DNA of 58,686 bases from Gamarada debralockiae (GCA_002803225.1 NXFV01001692.1:1-58686), one strand, 5' to 3'; shown: positions 1-12,834, counted from the first letter of the stretch. The notes: generated by a model from the letters alone, not told the origin. A program made the numbers and translations.

Positions 1-954
1 GCCTACTCTGCAAGTTCTTCTAATCCCTTCCTTGTAAGCCTACTAAACTGCTAGCGCTTTACTATTGTATAAGAAGTCTATCTTTATAGTAGAGTTCCTT
101 CGTATAGTGTACTAGGGACTCTACTCTCTAAGACAAAGTATTATAGCGTGTATTATCCCCCTAGAATCCTTCTCTACGCCGGCTCCCCGCTGCTTAATAT
201 CTGACGCCTTATAGTATCTGTTTTTATTCGATTAACTAAAGCTTCAATTGTAGTTGATTAACGAGAGCGTCAATAGGTCCTTTAGGCAACTCGTGTCACT
301 ATGTGCTATGAATGCCGTCCGGTGGAAACTCTGTACCACCACCCCAGAGGTGTTCTGTCGTACAAATAAGCATTGGTTCTATGCAAGTATTCCGCTGGAG
401 GCTCGCTCCCTACTCAAGTACTTGTACGCCGGATGGTTTTAATACCTAGTTTAATAGTAGTCCTCTGTTCTGTATTGCCCACGCTTCGCCAGAGGACAAG
501 CTGGCAAGACCTGACGACCGCCTCAACGCGCAACTACAGCTCCATCACATGCGCTAGTCTCTTATCAGCTCTCCGATAGTATTGCAATCGAAGGTTCGTA
601 GCCAGCGCCTCGTACAGGCTGAGAGTTCGACTTTGCTGGCCAATTTGTATATTATACAAACCTAATTACACTTATAGTAGTTGAGTTATAAGTGGGTTAA
701 ATTCTATGATTTTTGTAGTATCGCGTTTTTGAGGCATCGCGATATTGTTGATCTGATTTATTGCAATTGTGTCACTATAGCCCACTGGAATTCGGCTAAA
801 ACTTGCACGGTCTATTATGCGTCACAGACTCCCGGACGAGTGAGTTGCTTTATGGTGAGAACATCGGCAAATAATGAGAAGTTTATTTCAGTCCCCATAA
901 ATTTGCCGATAGCGTAATGTTGGTCCAATAATTCCATTTCCGGCTCAGGTGTGG
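1..954. other. AT-rich stretch without a supported gene
   Basis: Only short open frames occur, none with a recognisable domain or splice logic. Composition is AT-rich with many TA dinucleotides, as in decayed repeat DNA of filamentous fungi. A perfect 10-bp inverted repeat (ATCGGCAAAT at 863-872 and its complement at 901-910) could form a hairpin with a 28-nt loop; no function can be assigned. Confidence 0.4.
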
Positions 955-2833
955 CTAACTGTTCCTTCCCTCTTTGAAGGCTTTGCAGATGACTAAACAG
1001 TCCTGCTCATGTTTGCACCCTCCATTCGCGGCTCTTTCCACAGTACTCGAGTCCTTACCGATGGGCCGAATAATCACTGCCATTCGAGGATTATCTCCTT
1101 GTGACTTGAACTCGCAGAGGAGGTCTCCCGGCCTCGGGCCTTGCTGTCCAGTACCTAGACTGTGGACTTTTGGCCATGGTATGTACTCAGGAACTGTATC
1201 GATCTTCTCGCACGAGACACAATTGCTGAGTTCGATTTCGCTTGCGTTGTAGATGCTTAGGCGTTGGTGTAGAAAGGGTGCTGATGTTCGTATCATTTCG
1301 ATGATTTCGTGCTCAAGAGGACACAAGGGACTCCTCTGCGAAGTTTCAGAGACAGCCTTTCCGAGGAATTCTTGTGCCTTATCATTGTATTCACAATACC
1401 TTGCGATCTACATCCACATGCTGTTTTGAGCCTGCCCGAGTCGCCAGGCCAAGAGGAAGCTATGCGTCCAATGATAGTTCCATGGAGTCGCACGAAGCTA
1501 GACCTCATCCTTATTCCACTTGTCACTGGATGTGTCCATGACATAGCCGCTGATGATTGCCAGAGCGCGCGGTGAAGTATTTGAGCGGAGTCTAAGACGT
1601 AGTGACCTGGACCCAAGACTCCAATTTTCTCGTTAATGTTTTCGAAGAGTTCAAGTACAGGCCTTGTGTAATCAACGCTTGTTGCATTCCTGGCTTTCTC
1701 ATCAAGAAGGCCGAAGACTTTGTCTCTGGGATCCTGGCAACAAGATCCTTCAAAGTCAGAGAGCAAATCGAAGGGTCTAGACTTGGTCTTGCGCATACGC
1801 CGTGTCTCTCGATGGGCACTGAAATTTCTTGCAGAAATATCCTTCTCGTGATAAAACCACTCATTCCTTCGGTGAGCTTTTCGGGTTCGAAATAACGAGA
1901 ATTTCGTCACTTGAGAAAATAGTGGTAGTCTGCCATTCCGGGGTTCGGCAGGTGCGAAAGCTCCTCCTGCAGAGCGAAGAATGCAGTATGACATGACCAG
2001 GAGCATGTTTCATAGCCTTGTACCAGCAAGATGTGGTTTCCGAGCATAATCTCTTGAATGATCCAGATCCTTTGCCAATAGCCTAGTGTGAGCAGCTCGG
2101 ACAGCTTTTGCCATTCTAAGCTCAAATCAGGATTCGCTACAATCGAATCATCCCATTCTTGACGCCAAGCAAAGCGAAATAAGATTTCTGGATGGATATC
2201 CAGGTCCCGAAATCGTTTTACCTGCACATGGTCATGCCCACTGATTTCAGACCCAGGTCGCAAAGCCATGTAAAGTTGCATTACTCTCAACAGGTCGAAA
2301 GTTGGGGCGGAAGTTGTTTCCACGTTCAGGGTATGGCCCCAGAGATTAAGGGGTTTGACTTTGGGGTAGAACATTTGGTTTAGTCCATTAGCTGATGGAA
2401 GTCCAAGCCAGACAAGGACACTTCGTGTTTTCTCGTACACCAAGCCCATAAGTCTAACTTGGTGGCTTCTCTCGATGATGTTGTTTTGATTTATACATAA
2501 GGCATCGATCCATAGTATCCGGGCCTCGTCGCGGGTCCGTAAACAATAAAGCGCGTTGAATAGGTTTTCCCTCACGTCCACCAATACATCGTTAAGCCAT
2601 ATCTTATACCCTAGCGCATCAGGCTCTCCCCATGTATATGATAGTGCCTCATAGTTGTTTTCGTTAAATAGGCTTTCGACACGAAGCTGACATTGAATTC
2701 TTTCATCATCCGGGTGTAAGGCTGGCGATAGTATCAAGAGTCGAATCTCTTTCTGCGAGCTGTTGAGTGGAACATAGACGCGGCCATAATTCTTTGTATT
2801 TATTGTCGAAGTTAGAATTGGTAGCATCTTCAA
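955..2833 (-). pseudogene. HET-domain (heterokaryon incompatibility) protein, probably inactivated
   Basis: HET proteins trigger cell death when genetically different hyphae fuse. The first frame (2833 down to about 1911) carries the HET core: YEALSYTWGE, then ILWIDALCINQNN, then a valine/leucine-rich VLVWLG strand and QRIWIIQEI. A plausible intron at 1777-1910 joins it to a frame containing the typical DPRDKVFGLL motif. Near 1570 the coding appearance switches again by one frame, and the new frame runs to the stop at 955, ending with a PGDLLCEF motif common near HET C-termini. That last frame contains two in-frame TAG codons, at 1498-1500 and 1408-1410, each of which would read as CAG after a single C-to-T reversal. 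I therefore call it a pseudogene, although further introns could hide the stops. The HET identity is certain; the inactivation is inference. Confidence 0.8.
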
Positions 2834-3461
2834 TCGCTCATCCTAGTACATCGCAATCTACTGGTTTCGAATGCGGAATCAGGAGAAGCTGTTCAGGCAT
2901 TGCTAACTGAAAAGATAGAAGTGTCTGCCTGATGCCACCTCAGCCACCTGATGTCGCATAGCTGCCAATCAGCAACCAGTAAAAACCAGCAGCTTTCAAT
3001 GATGCCTAGACTGCGCCTTCTCAACTGGCAATTTTTCCCATAATTGATACTATTATTTATTTTTATCAAACTTTCCTGTCAAGCATCCAATAACATATTG
3101 TTCGGCTCCGTCAAATCTAGATCCCATCCGGAAACCATTTTGCGAACTTCAATAACATGATCCAAAATCTTCCTTCAGACCAACACGGCGGCCCTTGATC
3201 GCTTTCGGCAAAACTTCATCCCGAACTCTTTCCAAACGAGCAATCATAGAACCTAGCCGCTGGGGAAGAAGAATTAGGGTCACGTGACAGTCGTGAAGAC
3301 ATCCCCCAACCAGCAGCCGGAATCGAAGTAAATGAATAGTCAACAAACCAACAAACCCATGCAGTTACCGATCTCACCCTCGGCGGAATCTGGGAGCTCG
3401 AACCTCCCACCTTTCCCTCTCAACCCTTGCCTGCACCGTTACCCCCGTCCCATTCTCAGCT
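2834..3461. other. intergenic, no supported gene
   Basis: This is the 5' flank of the HET locus and of the following small gene. I see no conserved frame, repeat or RNA gene in it. Confidence 0.4.
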
Positions 3462-3923
3462 GTGGAAAACCTAATGTTCAAGCTACGTGAAGAAGCGGAA
3501 CAAAAAGCGAAAAGAACTCCGGAGGAGGTACATGCTGAGGAAGAGATAGGAAATGGTAGTACTGCGGTGACCGGTAATTATCTATCGGATGCGATTCTAT
3601 CACCTCAAGAGGTGGATCGCGAGAAGCGAGAACTCATCCAACAGAGACCTCGGAACCCCTTCGACAAAAAGACCAATTCTAATCCCTTTATACTATCGGC
3701 AAGGAAGAAGATACAAGAGTTTGAGTCTGTAAACAACGAAGATGAGGAGGAGATAGAGTCGAGGTTGGCCCCATCAACATTGCTGGAATTGGCAAGGGCT
3801 ACTAGCAATAAAATTGGATATGAGAGGGGACAGCAGAACAGAAAAGTCGATGGAGAAACACCAGGGGTATCACGGTCACTGGTAGTCATTCCATGGATGC
3901 AATCGCATCTACAGAGGACGTAG
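3462..3923 (+). CDS. hypothetical small charged protein
   Basis: An uninterrupted 153-codon frame beginning MENLMFKLREEAEQKAKR. The protein is hydrophilic, rich in Glu, Lys and Arg, with a helical N-terminus, a middle segment containing NPFDKK and NPF repeats, and an acidic NNEDEEEIES patch near residue 90. NPF tripeptides are known ligands of EH domains in endocytic proteins, but two of them are weak evidence. There is no signal peptide or membrane segment. The frame has coding-like amino-acid composition and the opposite-strand frame does not. The last 15 residues change in character and may be intron read-through. I do not recognise the family. Confidence 0.45.
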   Translation: MENLMFKLREEAEQKAKRTPEEVHAEEEIGNGSTAVTGNYLSDAILSPQEVDREKRELIQQRPRNPFDKKTNSNPFILSARKKIQEFESVNNEDEEEIESRLAPSTLLELARATSNKIGYERGQQNRKVDGETPGVSRSLVVIPWMQSHLQRT

Positions 3924-6900
3924 CTCACCCAGCATTGCCGATAAAGCAGCCCTGCTCACCTTGCCGAACAGAAACAGATTTCGTGTAGGTGAGGATTCAG
4001 GTTAAACAACCAAGCTATAATCGACGAATTATTTTATCTGAGTCAATAGCAACAGATCAATGAGGAAAGGACTACCCATCAAAGTGACATACTCACCCAA
4101 AATGAAATCCCCCTTACTCTTAGAGCACTATATCTGTTATTTCTTCGGAGACTGGTAATCTAAAATATAATAAACTTACTCCGTCGTCTACCTAGTCTTG
4201 CACAAGAATTCGTAACTCGTCTCGAATTTCTTCAGACGCAGTGTCAGATGTACTACTGCCTAAGGCACCTCTTTTTGGCTCCAAACCTCATTGTATTTAG
4301 TCTCCTCCTACCTTAGATTCTATTCTACAGACTTTTCTCCCCATCCGACAAGAGGGGTTTACTTGCAGTACATAACAGCCTTAACATCACGAGGATCAAT
4401 TGACTAGAATGTCAGCCTTTATCCTTTCTTAAATTCCTCAAGTTCAACTGTACACTGCAAGTGAGGCTTTGCAAATATGTATCCAGGTAAAGACAGTCAA
4501 TGTCACCAGTTCATTAGTTTTACTTCGCAACTTCAGCTGTATGCCCAAAACTAAAGGAACTCGGCGTGTAAATGTCCTTCCACTCCCTTCGTATGGTCCC
4601 ATGATGAATTCCATCATCAACATGCATCTCGTCCCCATCCTATCTCTTCACATGATCATCTCTCCAGTCCCTCTCTCCATATCCAAGGTCACCTTCAGGC
4701 CCATATTATTCAGGTTTGTCCCAAGCATCGGCATAAACACCCTTGTCTTTGGTGTGGTCATTCCCGACGTAATGTAAATACCTTTGAAGTATCAACACAA
4801 GAGAATCAAAGTATTCAATGAACACTTTCAAGAGGAAGAGAGATGAAGGAAGAGTGTTCAAGTGAAATACAACCTTCCTCCGCGAGTCCATCCAGCCACT
4901 AGGTGTGATGATGCATGTGCGAAGAGAGATTCAGCGGTGTGCCTTTGCATCAGCCCCTCGGAATTGAACCCTTTGGGCTAGAAATAGCACCTTCGCATTG
5001 AGATAGGAGTAAGGGTACCTTGGGGTATTTTAACGTAGCTGCGCAGGTCTGAATATCGCTCACTCCCTCTCAGTGCGTCGACGGTATCGGCGCATACCAA
5101 ACCAGCCAGCTCCAGCTCAAACCATCTGCAGTTGGGCAAATCTCAGCAAAAGCATGCTCGCTCCTAACTCCGTATCCGTCTGACTCGAAATCAACGACTG
5201 TTTCCAAGGATTACTCGTAGACGGCATTGGGTTCAGTCTCTGTTGTTGCTAGGATGTGGATGAGGTGTGGTGTCATTGGAGCGGGGCAGATGTTTACTAG
5301 GAGGAAGATTTGTTAGAATGGATTGAACGATTGGGTATGGATAGTAGTTGAATTGTTCAATGAGATTGGACAATTGGAGGATCCAATATCAGATTGCCGA
5401 CATAGGCATGGCTGTTGTCCAACTGGACGGGACATTGGGACAGAACGAATGATTGTACTCACTAGTATCCGGGTCACGATCCGGAACTCCATACCAGAAC
5501 AGTGTCAACTGCTCAGTTCCCAGCTTAAACGTAACAGGTCTTTTATCGAAGAGATAATATCAAGGTCTTTTTTAAGACGATTTCAAAATATCATTTTATA
5601 CAATTCCGGAATGTAACAGTGTAAACTCAGATTCCAGTTTCTGGAGCGGGGACTGGTGGTGTTTGAGGAGGGTGGGTCGGTTCGACAGTGGAGAAGTGTG
5701 GGCGAGGTGGTAGTGCGAGAGGGTTTGTGGGTTTGGCCGCAGGAGGACTTGGTAGCACTGGATACTGCACGGATAGTGCTGTGGATAGGTAGAAGGGTAG
5801 TTGGAAGGTATTCTGGGCGTATAATTAGGGTCGAATTGCAGGAGGTTGGATGACATTGAGTTTGTGAAGATGCTCGGAACATGTCGTCGGAGAGGCGGAC
5901 TGGTTCTTGGGGTATAGGAGGCATTCCGGCCATGTCAGTAGGGTGGCGGTATGACATTGAGTATGCTTGTACGTGTGTTTGTATGTTGGTACCAATTGTT
6001 GTGCGATGATGAATGATTGAGTATGGTTGAAGGGTCGTGTGAATGGTTGAGAAGGAAGGAGAAGTAATGGGATTGACGTAACTACCCAATTCACTGTCGT
6101 GGCTGAACTTTAATCGCCCAATCCAGTTCAGAGTCTTGAGTGCGCTTTCTCTATTTGTCTGAATGCTTGAAGTTTAAGACACTGGATTAATAGAAATACA
6201 AGATGCTAATGGTTCTGGTCATTTCAACGATTGAACGGGAACAGTTTGAGAGTCGCGAGCGTTACTTATGTTCTTAAGTCCAATCGCTCAGTGAGAGTGA
6301 GCGGTCAAGACTCATTTTGTTGCGTGAGGGCTCCTGTATCCTCCTAACCGCCAAAATAGGATTGAACTATTGATATCTTGTATCCCAATTAATAGAGGTT
6401 AGACAACTCATCCAAGGAGGTGGTGCTCGGCTGGATCACATGATTGATCTTGCACACCAAATTGCGGTATCTGTGATTGCAGAATTGAAAGAAATAAGTA
6501 TCTGACCGAGGCATTTGAATCCTTACTTATAGAGGAAACCGCGTTCCTTCTCGACTTTGAGCGAGAACGCAAAGGAAAGGAAGGGTGAGCATGCCAAGCT
6601 TCAAAGTCACGTGTCGAGTGATTGAAGGGGCTTGAAACTACTCGAACCTTGATCGGGTTGGACACAAACGTGAGTCGAGGATGAATTCGGCCGCAGCTAT
6701 CTTCATTGAGAAGGAAAACTCTCACAGAAGCCTTCAGGTCCCCAAAGATAAAGCTATCGTCACGTGTCGAGAGGACGCACACGCAGTACCTGTTCTCAGA
6801 GTCAAAGGGCTGGACTTTCAATATGTGATTGATTCTCGGTAAAATCATTTACATTGAAACACAGTCTTCAGGCACTTCTCCCAGTGGTATAAGTGACCCC

Positions 6901-8621
6901 AAGCAGCGTTAACAGCGACAAAAGTCGAAGCAGCCCATATTTCACGGATACTGAAAATACTCTCCTCTAGATCATCAACAGACTTTCTAAGTACAGGGTT
7001 CTCATCGCCTTGGGATGAGGAGAAGAGGAGAAATTGGATTTGAAGCAGCATGACAAGCTCTCGTGCCTAAGGCCCGTGACAAGTAAAAACGTCGCACAAA
7101 CTCCATGAACAACTTTCCATCATCATCAACCAGCCACCACAGTTCAAGGGATTGCACCAACGACGCTCACCGTCAAGATCCAATTCTCACCGCCAACTTC
7201 AAGTTTCCGTCTCTGAAAGCCATGTTTCTTCACTCCTGCACGTGCGGAGATGAGTTTGTTGACAGCGGATAGGTAGGCGGGGTCCGGGCCGGGACGAGGT
7301 ACATTTGTACCTTTCCATTTCAGATGGCGGTGTGTGGCCGATCGCATGAAAGGCTTCTCCCCTTTTTGCGGAAATCAGTTTGAGAAGTCCAGTTTCAGTG
7401 CCGAAATGCCAATTATTGATTTGGATTCAGCTGAGTGGTTGTGGATGGACCGCGTGGAGGGGTCGACTGCCGAGGATCATCCTTTTCGGGGACAGTTTCA
7501 CTTGGCGTTCGCTGTCACGAGTGGATTGGAGGAAGCCTGTGTCACTGGAGACGCACAGAAGGAAGGGTATCGGCAACAATTCACATGTGAAAAGTCTCAA
7601 GAGAGGCATTTACATATATATGATCGACTCCTGGAATACAGAAACGTAAGAGTACGACAACTCAGCTCATCTCGACTCTCAAACATCGCGACAACTCACT
7701 CCTCATTTCACACAGACCTCAGCAATTCCTCCCCAGCGATTATTCTTGACGACACCGCCAGTTTTTACATGATCAACAAGGCCTAGACTTACCGCAAAGT
7801 GGAGGCGACATCGGACGAAGGATCCCAAAGGAAATCTGCCAACTACTGCAGCTGCAGCTCAACTGTTACAGTGCATCAAAGCTGCAGATTGTGGCGGTCT
7901 GCAGCCCACGTTTCTGCTGAATGCAGTAACTTTGCCATCCATTTAGAACGCACCAGCAGGTGATCTCCAACCTTATTTGCCTTTTCGGATGTTCCTGGAG
8001 AGGGAAACACGAACTTCGAAGACACGCAATATTTCGAGATTTCGCCACGATTTCATACTTCTTTTTTAGATACTGGAGATTCAGTTCTCACCTCATCTCG
8101 TCAGAACTTTCACCCCTCAACAAGCGTAATCGGTAGTTTTGCCGCTAAGATACGCCTGGTGGAGTTCAACCGATAAAGGCCCTTGATCAATAGACGGCAA
8201 CCCGCGGTAGACCAGCTGATTCACCGACAACGAATAAAGTCGGTCAAAGCAACTCCTCAAGTAGAAGGAACTCTTCTGCGTCTGGACACGGCAAAGTTTG
8301 CGTCTTGGCGCAGGGGAGAGCAAAGATCTGATTTGATTGCATCGCCACGACGAGATCGACCTTTCAAGGGGAAATATTGGGGTACCGCGTCTATCTCTGA
8401 ATTGTCCTGCCCCACTCTAGACTCACGGCCATATACCCTCGTCTCTCCACACAACTCCCTTTCAAAATACCAAAGATTCGACATTGAAAATTACCACATG
8501 AAAGGAGGAAGATAAAAGGGAGAATGTTTCAAAATAATACCGAACAATCACGAACCGGAAAGATACCCAATCATCGAATTCGAATACAACACTGAATCTG
8601 AAGACGAACACTTCGACCGCA
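3924..8621. other. gene-poor stretch with scattered weak frames
   Basis: No recognisable domain was found here. Several minus-strand frames (6408-6848, 6845-7051, 7144-7347) have partly protein-like composition but no joining splice sites I can defend. The block 5583-6094 is listed separately as a weak candidate. No tRNA or rRNA was seen. Confidence 0.35.
5583..6094 (-). CDS. weak candidate: Tyr/Pro/Ser-rich hypothetical protein, frame-shifted
   Basis: Two minus-strand frames look protein-like in succession. One contains MSYRHPTDMAGMPPIPQEP and then LSDDMFRASSQTQ. The other, one frame over, continues MSSNLLQFDPNYTPRIPSNY with repeated Tyr-Pro motifs and ends at 5596. They meet around 5856 without an intron signal, so either one base has been lost or the reading is accidental. 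Low-complexity proteins of this kind are common in fungal genomes, and I do not recognise it. There is no membrane segment or signal peptide. Confidence 0.22.
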
Positions 8622-9533
8622 TTGAGCAACGTTCACTCGTTCAAGATGTCTTCTCCCTCTAAAACCCAGAAGACTCTCGCCCCTATCACAACCCATTGGC
8701 ATAATCGATCTCTCTCGAGTGTGGCCTCAGACGCTGCAACTTTCCATTCGGCACACGCGTCCGTGGAACTCAAGCACATTTCTGCAGCCCAGGATACTAC
8801 CTCCCCAAGACCGAGTACATCTAGTCCTCGTCCTCTATCACCACAGAACCAACAAACCCTTCCCTCACCCAAATTGGATGCCATAAAGATGACTAGGAAA
8901 GATTCCGGCTACGCAGCCGGCCAGGACTCCTCCTCGTCCTCTCGCCGGACCTCCACATCATCTTCCACCCGGCGTCTGAAGTCTCCTTCAAAACGCACTT
9001 CCTCCACCACCTCCTCCACTCGTCCATCTGCGAAGCGAGCATCCCGTTCCTCTCCCACCACTGCACACGCAATTCGTACATCCACAAGTTCCCGTAGACC
9101 GAGTCTACACACCCGTCACACAACCTCCCCAGCCTACCAACAAACCATTTACCAACCCTACCAATTCTTCCAATTCCCCACCCTTCAAGACCCAGAAGAA
9201 ATCTCCGTTACCCCACCACCACCTCCTCCACCAGCAACCTGCCAGTACTGGACCTCGGACTCCACCCGGCGATTGGAATACGCAGCCATCGACGCCGCTT
9301 CCCGTGGCGTAAGAGGCTTCTTCATCAAGCTTGTGCCCGATTGCATCTTACCCCCAAGCTCAAGACGGACTCGATTTCATTGTGATGACGAAGCAAGTGA
9401 TGCCGGGAGCGTGAGACGATATCGGCTCGCTTTACCCGAAGAGAAGGACCTTGGTGAGAAGTCATGTGAGAGGAATGCTAGGCCCAGTGGATTGAGGAGA
9501 TGGACTTCGGCGTGGAGGAGAGGGAGTGCTTGA
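8622..9533 (+). CDS. hypothetical Ser/Thr-rich, basic low-complexity protein
   Basis: A 303-codon intronless frame; the ATG at 8646 (MSSPSK) is an alternative start. Residues 1-160 are dominated by Ser, Thr, Arg and Pro, including the TRKDSGYA motif often seen in filamentous-ascomycete proteins. A poly-proline run of seven follows near residue 207. The C-terminal third (WTSDSTRRLEYAAIDAASRG and RGFFIKLVPDCILPP) is more ordered and probably the conserved part, ending in a basic tail. There is no signal peptide or membrane helix. Runs of Ser/Arg suggest a phosphorylated, disordered protein. The function is unknown. Frame length, codon composition and absence of a competing frame make it a convincing gene. 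Confidence 0.7.
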   Translation: MSNVHSFKMSSPSKTQKTLAPITTHWHNRSLSSVASDAATFHSAHASVELKHISAAQDTTSPRPSTSSPRPLSPQNQQTLPSPKLDAIKMTRKDSGYAAGQDSSSSSRRTSTSSSTRRLKSPSKRTSSTTSSTRPSAKRASRSSPTTAHAIRTSTSSRRPSLHTRHTTSPAYQQTIYQPYQFFQFPTLQDPEEISVTPPPPPPPATCQYWTSDSTRRLEYAAIDAASRGVRGFFIKLVPDCILPPSSRRTRFHCDDEASDAGSVRRYRLALPEEKDLGEKSCERNARPSGLRRWTSAWRRGSA

Positions 9534-12339
9534 AGTTCCAAGTTTGAGTGGAGGTTGGGGGTACAGATACGACATGAGATACGACACACGACAGATTGAT
9601 TTAGCGTTGCATTGCTGCGAGTTTGCTGTGATACCCTTACATTTCACGACATATGACGTGATTGTTGGTTGCATTTTTGGCGCGAAGACCGGGAAGAGAT
9701 TGGAATACAGCACATACAGACTGGATCTAAGTTTCATTTGTTTAGATGAGAGTGCATAATAAAGTTGGGATGATAATGTTTTTAGAGTGGGAGAATGTAG
9801 ATACGAGTTCCAATACAGAGAGAAATCGAAGAAGGTTGCTGCTCCAAGCATTTTCGTACGCTAGCTACCCACCAACCCACAAAGACTCAATCGCTCACTG
9901 GCTTTGAACGATTGTACGCCTGATTCACTATACAAGCGTCCTCTACAATCCGACATGTCCAGTGACAGGGAACGACTGCAATTTCACATAAAGACTCCGC
10001 GGCCCGCACTTTCTCTTCCTCTCACCCGCGGCGCCCAACACTCACAAACGAGCAGTTCAAATGAGCAGGCATGTGTTGTTCTGCCCTTGCTTACAGGTGG
10101 AAAGCTATATGCAGCTCTTACTTTGAGGATCTAATACATGGGTATTGATCTTAGATTTGTTGGGGAAGGTGATTGGTGCCATACGAAAGACAGCTCGACA
10201 ACAAAGAAGAGCTCGACAACAAAGAAGAGCTCGACAACAAAGAACAGCTCGACAACAAAGAACAGCTCGACACTGAGTGACAGCTCTACAATTCTAGCAG
10301 TCTGTACCTCCAACTGAACCTCCCTCAGCGAATATCTCTTGGTATTGCAGTAACAATTTGTACAAGAATCCTTGAGATCTCTAGGTCAGGCCACCTCGTT
10401 CTTATCCACTGTTGTTGATATGCATTCTGCTCTGTTTGCAGAGAAACCTGGATTTATATAGTACATTTGTTCTTCGTGGTGCTACGAGTCGCAGTCTGCG
10501 ACTCACTTCCCAGGAATTCACCAAACATGGACTGTCGACGAAAGAATAGTTTGCCTCCCCCTATAAATCATTCATCAATTGAACGACTTAGAGTTGTACA
10601 TAACTTTGAAACCTCCATTGGGCTCACATCTGAGCTCTGCCTTAATATAGTCAAGGTTTTGTTTCTCTTGAATACAGCGATCATCAATATCTCCCCGTAG
10701 CCACAGATCTGTTGTTCAGTAGGAGAGACTAGCCTAGTACAGGATTTCGATTGTTCAAAGATACTCGACAATAGAGCTCACACAACACTAAAATCTGTGT
10801 CGCGAACCCAATCTCAGAATCAAGAAGGAATGATCTCTCCTTCGTAAATCTGGAACGTGTGCGCACTTGAATGTGTCGCTTTAGAGCCTTTGATACCTGC
10901 AGGATTCCTCCTTTGTATTCTCCATTGGATGTTGACAATCGACTCGAAGCATGTCAGAGCGTCCCTTGAATATTACTTCCTACTATCCTTTATACTTTGA
11001 TCTGAACCAAGAAGTTTGTTGCTATGATTCACAGCTCATGAATCACTTGCCAAGCCAGCAGCCAAACTTCATAGAAAGTGACTGTGACACATGAAAGAGA
11101 CAACCTAAGATTTCAGACACCTTTAAATCCTTCATCGTAGTTGAACAGTGCCTGTTCACAAGCACATTGATCCCACATTCTGACCTTCAAGCTCTGTAGA
11201 GATACGCGGTTCGATTTGGAAAAACGTCCCCAGCCCAACTCAGAGCATACCATAGAGCTCTCTCCTTGATCTTAAATTCGAAAATCAAACAAATAAAACC
11301 TCAATACAAATAATATGGTCACTAGAGATGTTCTCGATGGTTCAGTCAGTCTCGAAATTGAAATTCCCGCGACACTGAAAGCAGGGTAGCGAGCATGACC
11401 TACAAACTAAAGAAGGAAGCCTCCTCCCTTTTAGAGCATGATACATATATGCACTTTAATCGAGCCACAAAGGTGTTTCCGAGGTTCTCCCTTGATTTAA
11501 AATCCTTCTTCTACTTAAATTCATAGGAGGGTTTAAAGGTTCTCTTGATTCTAGCTAATCAAGTCGCAGAGAAGAGTTCTAAGGGTCTCCTTCGAATTAA
11601 AATCCTTCTTTCTCACTGGACAGTTTATCAACTTCAAATCCAAAGCCCTGTTTCTAGAACGAAATGAACTACGGGGAATTTGGAAAATATTGCCCGGATA
11701 AAGTCACGTGAGGCAAACGTCTTGATCTTTTGTTCGGGTTGCGCCTTGTATGGATTAGTGAAGATCTCGACGATGCGCAAGTCGGCTATAATTACAACTG
11801 TAATAAGGGAAAACCTATATGCCACCAATTTCTGTATCACCGCTTTTTAATAAGAATTATCAACCCTTATAGCTCCAAGCGCTAGCCCGGGAAGCTTGTA
11901 GATGTGACGGCCCTGGCCCTCACGTGCTCTCCTAGACCCTCTCTCGCTTACCTAGCGTAGCTTGGCAAAGCTCCTATACATAAGCTCATGCTCTTTTTAA
12001 AGATCTTATTCTCTCCTTAACTTAATTTTCTCTTGTCTTAGTACAAATACAGCTAAACGCTATGTTCAGGGGTACCGGCCGCCGAATTCAGCGATCTCGG
12101 TCGCTGTTTTATGCGAGGATTGTTAGGTTCCACAATTGCGGTCTAAGGCTGTTGCAAGCCATACTTTGGTTCCCATGATTTGAGATCCTGATCCCCGTAC
12201 TTCTATGTTGTGAAAGAGCCAGAGAACGAATTAAACTGCTTCTATTAGAAGGGTCGAAGCCTTTCCGGTGTATCTGCAAAGCCTGAGGGAGAACGAAGTT
12301 CTTCAGAAGAGACCAAAGATGACGGATTTGCGGTTTTAA
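9534..12339. other. intergenic stretch with minisatellite and repeat-like DNA
   Basis: No supported gene. It contains the 18-bp tandem repeat listed separately and two diverged copies of a motif resembling TTAAAATCCTTCTT (about 11500 and 11598). A segment from about 11902 begins TGTGACGGCCC and resembles the start of a fungal LTR, but no partner copy lies in the window. The stretch 11200-11880 is AT-rich. Confidence 0.35.
10192..10281. repeat. 18-bp tandem repeat, five copies
   Basis: The unit AGCTCGACAACAAAGAAG repeats head to tail. Copies 1-2 are identical, copies 3-4 end in AAC instead of AAG, and copy 5 is degenerate after AGCTCGACA; a broken sixth copy follows. Being a multiple of three, it produces a repetitive frame on the minus strand (VELFFV units at 10131-10313). 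That frame is probably a by-product of the repeat, not a gene. Confidence 0.9.
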
Positions 12340-12705
12340 GTCGGCACGGACTTACTCATATGATCACTCGATACTGGATTTTACAACGGAGGAGATTGAG
12401 AGGCTGTTTACTGTTGATGTAGGGCTTTCTCGTTTGCGTGTTAACAAAATATGCTGATAGGGTAATAGCTTTCGGTGCTTTCTGCACAGCTCGCCTAACA
12501 GCAGGCCCATTCATCAAACTCGTCATCGAAGGCTCCATCGTGTTTACCGCATCCATGGCTTCCTACCGGTCTAACAAAGTGGTCCCATCAACACCATATT
12601 GGTGCCTTGAAAGGAAGTGTGCCCAACATGACACATACGCGCTAGCTATGGAGTGGGCAGAACACAGAATTCGTGTAAACAACTATCTGATTCCTCGTCT
12701 TCGAT
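12340..12705 (+). pseudogene. short-chain dehydrogenase/reductase relic
   Basis: The remnant resembles the second half of a fungal SDR of the arabinitol/xylulose-reductase type. It opens with LDFTTEEIERLFTVDVG (from about 12370), continues with an Ala/Leu-rich helix, and then has the recognisable GSIVFTASMASYRSNKVVP. After PY the next expected residues (GALKGSVPNMTHT) are read one frame over. The original frame resumes with LAMEWAEHRIRVNN, so at least two indels lie between 12595 and 12655. The glycine-rich cofactor-binding half is missing and the catalytic Tyr/Lys region is scrambled. It cannot encode a working enzyme. Confidence 0.7.
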
Positions 12706-12834
12706 GATCAGCAGACTGCCTGCCATATATAAAACCAATGTGCCTACCTTGAGTAAGTATACACGATGTTTATTGACTTCTTCAACCTCAAACTCTAATT
12801 TCGGCCACGAATCGATTGGTATTCATTGGTAAAA

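Noticed and set aside
4900..4990. GGTTCAATTCC on the minus strand as a tRNA T-arm
   Set aside because: The neighbouring bases do not pair into T, anticodon or acceptor stems.
10131..10313. Minus-strand frame with VELFFV repeats as a repetitive membrane protein
   Set aside because: The frame is created entirely by the 18-bp minisatellite and has no flanking coding texture.
11902..12070. Possible solo LTR starting TGTGACGGCCC
   Set aside because: No second copy, no defined 3' end and no target duplication could be seen in the window.
12071..12090. GGTACCGGCCGCCGAATTC resembles a cloning polylinker
   Set aside because: Flanking DNA is ordinary fungal sequence without vector features; clustered restriction sites occur by chance.
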